In this document: in pieces, positions 1 through 6,156 of the stretch
How the letters are laid out: the number at the start of each line of letters is the position of its first letter
Position numbering within the stretch: the stretch's first letter is position 1
NCBI GenBank assembly: GCA_964448085.1
Contig: CAYUUX010000033.1
Coordinates: 1 to 7,872, forward strand
Length of the DNA stretch: 7,872 bases
Origin: CAIJMI01 sp964448085
GTDB lineage: Bacteria > Patescibacteriota > Microgenomatia > UBA10105 > UBA927
Direction of reading: 5' to 3'
Program-made: the position numbers and the translations under genes
The notes under the pieces: model-generated
Databases searched by the model: none
Told to the model about the DNA's origin: nothing
What the model saw: the letters and a program-made list of their open reading frames with translations, nothing else

Positions 1-15
1 GGAGAAGGTGGCGGA

Positions 16-318
16 ATGAGCAAAAAACAAGACGGAGCACTTGGCGCTATGGAGGAAACAAAAGACATGGATGTGAAACGTGCCATTGCTCGTGCAGCAC
101 TTCAACAGCTTGCCGGAGGTGATGTGAAAGAAGAACCTTCCGTATGGGAAGAAAAACAACGTGAAGAAAAGGAACAGCAGGCTGCTCGGAAAAATTTGGC
201 GCAAAAGCAGGCACTTTCAGAATTACCGGTTATCAAAACAAAAAAAAGACGCGGTGATTTATACGGCATTAAGGGGAAAAGTTCTTCCGAGATGAGCAAA
301 AACGTCCGACAGGATTAA
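16..318 (+). CDS. Small charged hypothetical protein, possibly 5'-partial
   Basis: I do not recognise this protein (100 residues from the ATG at 16). It is strongly hydrophilic, with no membrane segment or signal peptide. An Ala-rich, helix-prone stretch (about residues 20-35) is followed by a Glu/Lys/Gln-rich segment (about 38-67) that could form a coiled coil, then a basic tail (KTKKRRGD near 74-81). It has no Cys and a single Trp. The purine-rich bases 1-12 (GGAGAAGGTGG) could be a ribosome binding site for the ATG at 16. However, the frame is also open to the left edge and would read Gly-Glu-Gly-Gly-Gly before that Met, so this may be the tail of a longer protein. It ends 48 nt before cysS in the same direction and could share its transcript. 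It is probably cytoplasmic; no function is assigned. Confidence 0.6.
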   Translation: MSKKQDGALGAMEETKDMDVKRAIARAALQQLAGGDVKEEPSVWEEKQREEKEQQAARKNLAQKQALSELPVIKTKKRRGDLYGIKGKSSSEMSKNVRQD

Positions 319-324
319 ATACGA

Positions 325-330
325 TATACT
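325..330 (+). promoter_or_regulatory. Candidate -10 element upstream of cysS
   Basis: TATACT lies in an AT-rich stretch just after the stop of the preceding small gene and 36 nt before the cysS ATG. It matches the sigma-70 -10 consensus at five of six positions. I see no good -35 hexamer at 16-18 nt upstream, where the sequence is coding, so cysS may instead be read through from the upstream gene. Confidence 0.25.
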
Positions 331-366
331 ATACAAAGCGCTGAATGTAACACGTAACTGAAGCAT

Positions 367-1779
367 ATGAAACTGTATAACACATTGACCCGCAAAAAAG
401 AGGATTTTGTTTCGATAGTTCCGCATCATGTTCTTTTTTACCATTGCGGTCCGACAGTATATTGGACCCAGCATATCGGTAATTTACGTGGCCTGACTAT
501 GGGGGACCTTGTCCGACGGACATTCCAATTTTTGGGATATAGCGTTACACATGTCCGTAACTATACTGACGTCGGACATCTTGTTTCGGATGCAGATGAA
601 GGTGAAGACAAGATGGAGAAGGGAGTGAAACGGGAAGGAACGACGCCCGATGCAATCGCACAAAAATATATTAGCCAACTTGAACACGACACAAAGGCAA
701 TTAACCTCTTGGAACCAACATATAAACCTCGGGCAACGGAATATATACAGCAGATGATTCAGATGATAGAGGCACTTGTTGTAAACGGTCACGCTTATGT
801 GACGGATTTGGCTGTATATTTTGATGTCACAACATTTTCCTCCTACGCGCAATTGTCGCGTCAGCATATGGATAAGCTCATGGAAGGAGCGGGGAAGGCG
901 GACGTATCGGATCCAAGGAAAAAACATGCGGCAGATTTCGCACTGTGGTTTTTTAAAGCGGGAGTCCATGCAAATGCGCTCCAATATTGGCAGTCTCCGT
1001 TTCAATCACTTCTCGTACGGGATGGTGTTGGGTTTCCCGGATGGCATATTGAGTGTTCCGCAATGACCAAAGCATTGTTGGGTGCTACCATCGACATCCA
1101 TATGGGTGGCGTAGAGCATATCTCCGTACACCATACGAATGAAATTGCGCAAAGCGAGTCAGCAAACAATGCACCATTCGTCCATTATTGGCTTCACAAC
1201 GAACATCTTCTGGTTGACGGGAAAAAAATGGCAAAATCCGAAGGAACGGGATTTTCGCTTAGTGAAATACAAGACCACGGGTATGATCCACTGGTCTTGC
1301 GATATTTTTTTCTTCAGGCACATTATCGATCAAAACAAAATTTTACCTGGGAAGCTTTGGATGCATCCAAGAATGCATACCGCGATTTGCTGGGACGCAT
1401 ACAGGCATTCCGTACGCTTTCTCGTGCTCACACCCTTGGAGAAGCCGCAACAGATTTCAAGGGCCGTTTTACCAAGGCAATCTCGGACGATCTGAATGTC
1501 CCTCAGGCACTCGCGGTTGTATGGGAGGTCATAAAAAGTGATATCCCTGATACAGAAAAAAAAGCACTTATTGAAGACTTTGACACAGTGCTTGGATTAG
1601 AATTGATTTCTCAAGTTGAAACGAAAATCCCCGAGAATATTGTGGCGTTATGCAAAAAGCGCGATGAACTTCGGGTGAACCGTGATTATGCAGGATCTGA
1701 CCGCGTTCGTGACACAATTCTGGCAGCAGGATATCTCATAGAAGATACACCCAGCGGTACTACAGTAAAAAAACGATAA
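367..1779 (+). CDS. cysS: Cysteinyl-tRNA synthetase
   Basis: This class Ia synthetase charges tRNA-Cys with cysteine in the cytoplasm (470 residues, normal for the family). The Rossmann catalytic domain starts with the CGPTVY block; Cys27 is the first zinc ligand. The HIGH signature is present as HIGN (36-39). Remaining zinc ligands are Cys230 (in WHIECS), His255 and Glu259 (in VHHTNE), matching E. coli C28, C209, H234 and E238. The KMSKS loop reads KMAKS (287-291). The C-terminal helical anticodon-binding part includes the usual EDTPSGT block near the end. The region around 245-259 (HMGG-VEH-x2-VHH) is not the E. coli GGG-DL-x-FPHH form but a variant I associate with CPR-type enzymes. The start MKLYNT is the usual family N-terminus. 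No strong Shine-Dalgarno precedes it. It converges on the next gene with an 8-nt gap. Confidence 0.97.
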   Translation: MKLYNTLTRKKEDFVSIVPHHVLFYHCGPTVYWTQHIGNLRGLTMGDLVRRTFQFLGYSVTHVRNYTDVGHLVSDADEGEDKMEKGVKREGTTPDAIAQKYISQLEHDTKAINLLEPTYKPRATEYIQQMIQMIEALVVNGHAYVTDLAVYFDVTTFSSYAQLSRQHMDKLMEGAGKADVSDPRKKHAADFALWFFKAGVHANALQYWQSPFQSLLVRDGVGFPGWHIECSAMTKALLGATIDIHMGGVEHISVHHTNEIAQSESANNAPFVHYWLHNEHLLVDGKKMAKSEGTGFSLSEIQDHGYDPLVLRYFFLQAHYRSKQNFTWEALDASKNAYRDLLGRIQAFRTLSRAHTLGEAATDFKGRFTKAISDDLNVPQALAVVWEVIKSDIPDTEKKALIEDFDTVLGLELISQVETKIPENIVALCKKRDELRVNRDYAGSDRVRDTILAAGYLIEDTPSGTTVKKR

Positions 1780-1787
1780 ATTGAACC

Positions 1788-2162
1788 CTACTTCGTTTTG
1801 ATTTCTTTCGCAGTCAATGTATGAGAAGAAATATTCACTGTCGCAGGATCAATGGTCAGGCGTACCGTTGAACCCAGAGTGACACTGCCCACGTTAAATG
1901 ACGTTGGTGGGGTAAGTGTCCATGTTCCCATATTTTTTTCAGGACTGCTGGTGAATACGAGGCCGTTTATTTGTATCGTATTGGTATCGTATGCGATGTT
2001 TGCAACAGATGCGGAGGCGGAAATTCCCTTTGCTCCGCTCGCGCGCAACCGCAGATCGTTTGTTTTCGTTCGATCGATTATCCAGGTAATCAAAATGCCT
2101 AAAAATATGAAAGAAAGGGTGCTTACAATATAAAGAATTGTTTTGTCCTTATTTTTTTTCAT
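1788..2162 (-). CDS. Single-pass membrane-anchored hypothetical protein
   Basis: I do not recognise this 124-residue protein. The N-terminus is lysine-rich (MKKNKDK), followed by one hydrophobic segment at about residues 9-29 and then charged residues (DRTKTNDLRLR). This suggests a cytoplasmic N-terminus and an outer C-terminal domain. There is no cysteine, so it is not a lipoprotein, and no clear signal-peptidase site, so an uncleaved anchor is likely. The outer part (about 45-124) is rich in Thr, Ser, Val and Ile with alternating hydrophobics, as in a small beta-barrel or beta-sandwich. Its ending, SHTLTAKEI, loosely resembles the last strand of small OB-like domains such as DUF5666; this is a weak inference. 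The ATG at 2162 places the lysines directly before the helix. No purine-rich ribosome site is evident. It diverges from the acyl-CoA synthetase gene and converges with cysS. The TAG stop is at 1790-1788. Confidence 0.75.
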   Translation of the reverse strand: MKKNKDKTILYIVSTLSFIFLGILITWIIDRTKTNDLRLRASGAKGISASASVANIAYDTNTIQINGLVFTSSPEKNMGTWTLTPPTSFNVGSVTLGSTVRLTIDPATVNISSHTLTAKEIKTK

Positions 2163-2183
2163 GGAAGTAAGTTGTGTATTTCT

Positions 2184-2213
2184 ATTGTTTCACGATGGAT
2201 AGTTGAGTGTCAA
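2184..2213 (-). promoter_or_regulatory. Candidate sigma-70-type promoter for the membrane protein gene
   Basis: On the minus strand a perfect -35 hexamer TTGACA (2213-2208) is followed after 18 nt by AACAAT (2189-2184), which matches the -10 consensus at four of six positions. Transcription would start near 2177, giving a leader of about 15 nt before the ATG at 2162. This fits the weak or absent Shine-Dalgarno of that gene. The -35 is convincing, the -10 only moderate. Confidence 0.45.
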
Positions 2214-2280
2214 CAAATGCCGTGCAGATGTTTCCCTTAAAAAGGAAAACCGACTGTGGCATAACTGGAGTCTTTTACGG

Positions 2281-2286
2281 TATCAT
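2281..2286 (+). promoter_or_regulatory. Candidate -10 element for the acyl-CoA synthetase gene
   Basis: TATCAT (five of six matches to TATAAT) lies 19 nt before the preferred ATG at 2306, in the non-coding DNA between the two divergent genes. Initiation around 2293 would leave a leader of only about a dozen bases, consistent with no Shine-Dalgarno being visible before 2306 or 2315. No clear -35 is seen at the right distance, so this is tentative. Confidence 0.27.
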
Positions 2287-2305
2287 ACAAGTACGTCATG
2301 TATTT

Positions 2306-4426
2306 ATGAAACCGATGCAGTTTTCCTCCATATTTTCGCCATCCTCAATTGCCCTGGTGGGAGCGTCCGCAAAACCAGGAAGTGTTGGAAATAATTTAAT
2401 GAAAAATCTCGTGCAGAACGGATTCGGTGGAACGATTTATGCAGTCAATCCGACACCACAAGTTATTGAAGGGATCCAATCTGTTCCATCGCTTACGGCA
2501 ATCGGAAAACCCATTGATTTGGCCATTATTGCCGTCAAAGCGGATATCGTACTTTCAGTTGTTGAAGAAGCAGGGAAGTGCGGTGTGAAGGGGCTGATCA
2601 TTATATCCGCTGGGTTTCGTGAAGCGGGCCCGGAAGGGAAAGACCGTGAGAAAAAGCTTCAAGAGCTTTGTTCTCGGTATGAGATTACGATGGTCGGGCC
2701 AAACTGTTTAGGTATCATACGGCCTTCCGTTGGAATAAACGCTTCGTTTGCACCGCTCATGCCCAAGAAGGGGACAATTGCATTTATTTCCCAAAGCGGC
2801 GCGTTGGGCGCAGCAGTTGTTGATTTCGCACGCGACTTAGACATTGGCTTTTCTTCCTTTGTCAGTCTTGGGAACAAAGCGGCAGTGGATGAGGTATCGC
2901 TGCTTTCCTATTTTGCCGACGATCCTGAAACAAAAGTAATCCTTCTTTACCTTGAGGATATCCGTGATGCTTCAGGATTTATCGCGGCAGCCAAAGCGGT
3001 GACCCATGGGAAAAACGCGAAACCGATTCTATTTTTGAAGGCGGGACGCACGCAAGCGGGCGCAACAGCATCTGTGTCCCATACGGGTGCGCTTGGTGGA
3101 AACGATGCATATTACAGCGCACTTGCCCTTCAGTCCGGGGCAATTCGTGTGGCAACCATTCAAGAATTGTTTTCTGACGCATTGATGTTTGCGCACAACC
3201 AGTTCCCTCACGGGAATCGTGTTTCCGTCATAACAAACGCTGGCGGACCGGGTGTGCTGATGACGGATGAGGCCGTAATATCAGGCCTTTCCATGGCATC
3301 GCTTGGCGAAAAAACCGTGCAAGCGCTCAAAGAACAATTACCGATGTGCGCGAATTGTTTAAATCCCATTGATGTTTTGGGAGATGCGAAAAGCGATCGA
3401 TACGACGTAGCTTTTCAGGCAATCGCCAAGGATCCGAATGTGGACAGCATTCTCATTTTGTTAACGCCGCAGGCAGGAACGGAGCCAACAAAAACTGCGG
3501 AGCGTATTATCGCTTTGAAAAAAAATACCGACAAGCCGATCGGGGTTTCGTTTATTGGCGGGCCATTAGTGTTTGAAGCCATGCAACTGTTGCGTCGGGA
3601 AAATGTTGCAGCATTTTCTTATCCTGAAGATGCGGCAAAAGCAATGGCAACGCTTTCTCGTTTTTCGATGCAACGCGAGGAACAGGTTGCTCATGCAGAC
3701 TCTATGAGTTCCGATGTGCAGCCGGAAAAAGTAACAGAGATTCTTTCTTCGTATGGAAAAGGTACGCGTGAGGTTATTCCAGAAGCACAGGCACATGAAG
3801 TGTTGAAGTTCTATGGGCTTCCCGTATTGCGATCAGAATTCGTACGGGAACAATCAGCACTTCCTGAGGCAATCGCGCGAATCGGCACAGCAGTTGCCAT
3901 GAAAATTGTGTCACCGGATATTACGCATAAAAGCGACGTTGGCGGGGTAATTTTGCACGTATCTCCCGATACGGTGTTGGAGGCATATACGAAGCTCATG
4001 GAGACCGTTGCAAAACGTGCACCACAGGCAAAACTGGAAGGCGTGCTTCTCGTTGAAATGGCGGAGAGCGGAATGGAAATTATAGTTGGTGCACAAAGAC
4101 AGGCAGGCTTCGGAACTATGGTTATGGTTGGATTGGGAGGAATATATGTTGAGGCGTTTAAGGATGTGGCCTTTGGCGTTGCGCCAATAACGCAGCAAGA
4201 GGCAAAAACAATGATTGAGCGGCTGAAAATTTACACCATACTCCAGGGTATTCGGGGGAAACCAGCCATGGATATTGCCCTCCTTGCCGATTGTCTCACG
4301 CGCGTATCCCGGTTGGTAACTGATCATCCCGAAATTGTTGAATTGGATATCAATCCGTTTTCTCTCGCGACAAATGGTACAGGGGGAAGGGTATTGGATG
4401 CGCGAATTGTTGTGGAACGTGTGTAG
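2306..4426 (+). CDS. acd: Acetate-CoA ligase (ADP-forming), fused alpha-beta chain
   Basis: This enzyme converts acetyl-CoA (or another acyl-CoA), ADP and phosphate to acetate, CoA and ATP in the cytoplasm, giving substrate-level phosphorylation at the end of fermentation. With the ATG at 2306 it has 706 residues. The order is: CoA-binding Rossmann domain (about 8-135, with VGASAKPGSVGN at 18-29), two succinyl-CoA-ligase-like domains (about 150-455, with ISQSGALGAA at 161-170), a short linker (about 456-485) and an ATP-grasp domain (about 490-706, ending with ELDINPF at 679-685). His259 in VSHTGALGG is the expected phosphohistidine. Glu217 in LYLED and His541 in THKSDVGG match the conserved Glu and second His of the family. 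The frame opens at a GTG at 2207, but those 33 extra residues look unrelated to the family, so ATG 2306 or 2315 is preferred. There is no GNAT domain, which argues against a Pat-type protein acetyltransferase. Acyl specificity cannot be read from the sequence. Confidence 0.93.
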   Translation: MKPMQFSSIFSPSSIALVGASAKPGSVGNNLMKNLVQNGFGGTIYAVNPTPQVIEGIQSVPSLTAIGKPIDLAIIAVKADIVLSVVEEAGKCGVKGLIIISAGFREAGPEGKDREKKLQELCSRYEITMVGPNCLGIIRPSVGINASFAPLMPKKGTIAFISQSGALGAAVVDFARDLDIGFSSFVSLGNKAAVDEVSLLSYFADDPETKVILLYLEDIRDASGFIAAAKAVTHGKNAKPILFLKAGRTQAGATASVSHTGALGGNDAYYSALALQSGAIRVATIQELFSDALMFAHNQFPHGNRVSVITNAGGPGVLMTDEAVISGLSMASLGEKTVQALKEQLPMCANCLNPIDVLGDAKSDRYDVAFQAIAKDPNVDSILILLTPQAGTEPTKTAERIIALKKNTDKPIGVSFIGGPLVFEAMQLLRRENVAAFSYPEDAAKAMATLSRFSMQREEQVAHADSMSSDVQPEKVTEILSSYGKGTREVIPEAQAHEVLKFYGLPVLRSEFVREQSALPEAIARIGTAVAMKIVSPDITHKSDVGGVILHVSPDTVLEAYTKLMETVAKRAPQAKLEGVLLVEMAESGMEIIVGAQRQAGFGTMVMVGLGGIYVEAFKDVAFGVAPITQQEAKTMIERLKIYTILQGIRGKPAMDIALLADCLTRVSRLVTDHPEIVELDINPFSLATNGTGGRVLDARIVVERV

Positions 4427-4459
4427 CACTCTTGTATAACGAGTGCTAATTTGTTGTCA
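4424..4459 (+). terminator. Shared palindromic terminator between converging genes
   Basis: TAGCACTC (4424-4431) and GAGTGCTA (4441-4448) form a perfect 8-bp stem around a 9-nt loop. On the plus strand it is followed by AATTTGTTGTC, a weak T-rich tail, so it could act as an intrinsic terminator for the acyl-CoA synthetase. On the minus strand the same hairpin forms at the end of the enolase message but is followed by CACACGTTCC, with no U-tract. The TAG stops of both genes are the outer three bases of the stem. Confidence 0.55.
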
Positions 4460-5687
4460 ATTCCTTTTCTATAGCAAGGAGCCTTCTGTATTTGACCATC
4501 CGTTCTCCATGGCGAGGACCACCGAATTTACAATAGGAAGCAGTGCCCACCGCCAAGTCTGCAATCGTATCATCGTGCGTTTCTCCGCCTCTGTGGGAAA
4601 TGATTGTGGAGAATCCAGCCGATCTGCCAAGAGCGATAGCGTTTACTGTTTCCGTGATTGTTCCTATCTGGTTTACTTTGATGATGAGGCTATTTATTGC
4701 ATTTTGGTCAATGGCTTTTTGTATGCGTTTGACGTTTGTTGTGACAAGGTCGTCACCGACAATCATGTGGTTGTCTCCGAGTTTTTGCATGAGCGTTTGC
4801 CAATTCGACCAATCTTCCTGGTCAAACATATCCTCCAGCGATCGGATGGGATACGTTTGTGACCATGTAACTATTTGTTGCATCCATTCGGAAGGTGTAA
4901 GTTTTTTTCCATCTTCACTTTGCAATACATACGATCCATCACGATAAAATTCTGATGCTGCCGCATCGATTGCAATGTCCATGTGTTTTCCTGGGGTAAG
5001 CCCTGCACATTCGATTGCTTTGACAATAAGCGTTAACGCTTCTTCGTTTGAAGTAAGTTCCTGTGGACAAAAAGCTCCTTCAAATCCGATAGTAAGCGCA
5101 TAGTGTTTTTCTTTCAGTATTGCTTCCAGAGTATCAAATACTTTGGTACAGGCATCCAAACGTTGCGCAAACGTTCTATAAAATTGTGCGTTTGGGATGA
5201 TCATGAATTCCTGAATATCAGTTGCCCAATTCCCATGTTTGCCGCCTTCCATTACCAAAAAAAGAGGAACGGGAAGTTCACACCGCTTTGTTTGCGTAAG
5301 TTGTTGGATGTATGCGTATAAGGGTATATGGCGAGCATGTGCACCCGCTTTAACAAGCGCCATGGAAAGGGAAGTTGTTGCATTGCCACCAATAACATGT
5401 TTATTCTCAGTGCCGTCAAGTGCGACGATGATATCGTCCAGTTCTTTCTGTCCGTCGTCAACAGATTTTCCAAGAAGTGCTGGTGTGAGTGTTTCCTGGA
5501 TTTGCCTAATTGCTTGATTGACAGGCAATTCGATGGCCTCAGTGGTGCCAGTTGATGCTCCGGAGGGAGACGCTGCAGTGTGCGTTGATCCATCCGTAAG
5601 TGTTACGGTTGTTTGTATCGTTGGGTGATTTTTTGAGTCCAACAGTTCGGTAGCGTGAATATTCGTAATGTTCATATCATGTGCCAT
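4446..5687 (-). CDS. eno: Divergent enolase (phosphopyruvate hydratase)
   Basis: Enolase interconverts 2-phosphoglycerate and phosphoenolpyruvate in glycolysis. From the ATG at 5687 it has 413 residues, against about 420-435 in typical bacteria. Residues placed by comparison with yeast enolase: Ser45 in the PSGASTG loop (S39), His151 (H159), Glu160 in IQEFMI (E168), Glu203 (E211), metal ligands Asp241 (D246), Glu285 in SLEDMF (E295) and Asp312 in VGDDL (D320), catalytic Lys337 in KVNQIGT (K345), His365 (H373) and Lys387 (K396). All are kept. Several flanking motifs differ: DSKNHPT for DSRGNPT, GFEGAF for GDEGGF, SHRGGETHD for SHRSGETED. About 11 residues are missing after the SGAST loop (no RDGD block), and the C-terminus stops early. 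The ATG at 5687 overlaps folA by 11 nt. The ATG at 5675 leaves a 1-nt gap and gives the usual N-terminal length, so either is possible. It is last in the minus-strand operon. Confidence 0.9.
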   Translation of the reverse strand: MAHDMNITNIHATELLDSKNHPTIQTTVTLTDGSTHTAASPSGASTGTTEAIELPVNQAIRQIQETLTPALLGKSVDDGQKELDDIIVALDGTENKHVIGGNATTSLSMALVKAGAHARHIPLYAYIQQLTQTKRCELPVPLFLVMEGGKHGNWATDIQEFMIIPNAQFYRTFAQRLDACTKVFDTLEAILKEKHYALTIGFEGAFCPQELTSNEEALTLIVKAIECAGLTPGKHMDIAIDAAASEFYRDGSYVLQSEDGKKLTPSEWMQQIVTWSQTYPIRSLEDMFDQEDWSNWQTLMQKLGDNHMIVGDDLVTTNVKRIQKAIDQNAINSLIIKVNQIGTITETVNAIALGRSAGFSTIISHRGGETHDDTIADLAVGTASYCKFGGPRHGERMVKYRRLLAIEKELTTN

Positions 5688-6156
5688 ATTCGAAAAATGT
5701 ATATGTATACCCGTTCCCGCTGCCTTCCTTTTGATTTAAGAGTTTCGTAAAGCGTTCGTACTTTGGAAAATAGGTATCCGCATCCGGAAAAGTCCTATGG
5801 ACAATGGTCAGATACAGTTTGTCAGCAATGGTGACTGCCTGTTCGTAGATGCTTGCTCCTCCAATAATATATATTTCTTCGCGTTCTTTTGTTTTAGCGA
5901 CAGCTATCGCATCCTCAAGGGAATGCGCAATAAGGACTGGTTCTATGGGTTGCCATGCTTTGTCCTTGGTAACAACAATATTTGGTCGATCGGGGAGCAT
6001 ATGGCCGATGGATTCATATGTTTTCCTGCCCATGATGACCGCGTGCCCCTTGGTTTTTGCGCGAAAATGCTGCATGTCTTCCGGAATATCCCAGAGCAGT
6101 GCATTGTTTTTCCCCAGCTCGCGGTTTTCTCCTATGGCTGCAATAATCGAAATCAT
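5677..6156 (-). CDS. folA: Dihydrofolate reductase
   Basis: This enzyme reduces dihydrofolate to tetrahydrofolate with NADPH in the cytoplasm, regenerating the folate oxidised by ThyA. At 159 residues it matches the E. coli enzyme in length, and the N-terminus MISIIAAIG aligns without gaps. Trp22 and Asp27 (in WDIPED) occupy the E. coli active-site positions 22 and 27. The NADPH-binding GRKTYES block follows at 43-49, Arg57 is the glutamate-tail-binding arginine, and IIGGASIYEQ at 97-106 is the second cofactor motif. The ATG overlaps the thyA stop as TAATG and is preceded by a GGAGG six bases upstream, so translation is coupled to thyA. The stop is TGA, evidence for the standard code. The following enolase gene overlaps or abuts it. 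No key residue is missing. Confidence 0.97.
   Translation of the reverse strand: MISIIAAIGENRELGKNNALLWDIPEDMQHFRAKTKGHAVIMGRKTYESIGHMLPDRPNIVVTKDKAWQPIEPVLIAHSLEDAIAVAKTKEREEIYIIGGASIYEQAVTIADKLYLTIVHRTFPDADTYFPKYERFTKLLNQKEGSGNGYTYTFFEYGT

Noticed and set aside
484..1005. Long minus-strand open frame (173 codons) opposite cysS
   Set aside because: It lies fully inside cysS, whose conserved motifs fix the real frame. Its translation is Cys/Phe/His-rich, typical of antisense translation, and it has no ribosome site or family features.
1770..1799. Possible bidirectional terminator AAAACG ... CGTTTT between cysS and the membrane protein gene
   Set aside because: The stem is only six mostly A-T pairs with an 18-nt loop. 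It is likely a by-product of an A-rich gene end next to a T-rich one.
2207..2305. GTG at 2207 as the start of the acyl-CoA synthetase
   Set aside because: No Shine-Dalgarno precedes it, the extra 33 residues do not look like the family N-terminus, and it overlaps a likely divergent promoter. ATG 2306 or 2315 fits the usual start just before the CoA-binding domain.
3911..4429. Minus-strand open frame (172 codons) opposite the ATP-grasp part of the acyl-CoA synthetase
   Set aside because: It is antisense to a well-conserved domain, its composition is His/Cys/Asn-rich and it matches no family I know.
4443..4947. Plus-strand open frames opposite the enolase 3' half
   Set aside because: They are overlapping antisense frames with Cys/Phe/Ser-rich translations. 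The enolase motifs on the minus strand account for this DNA.
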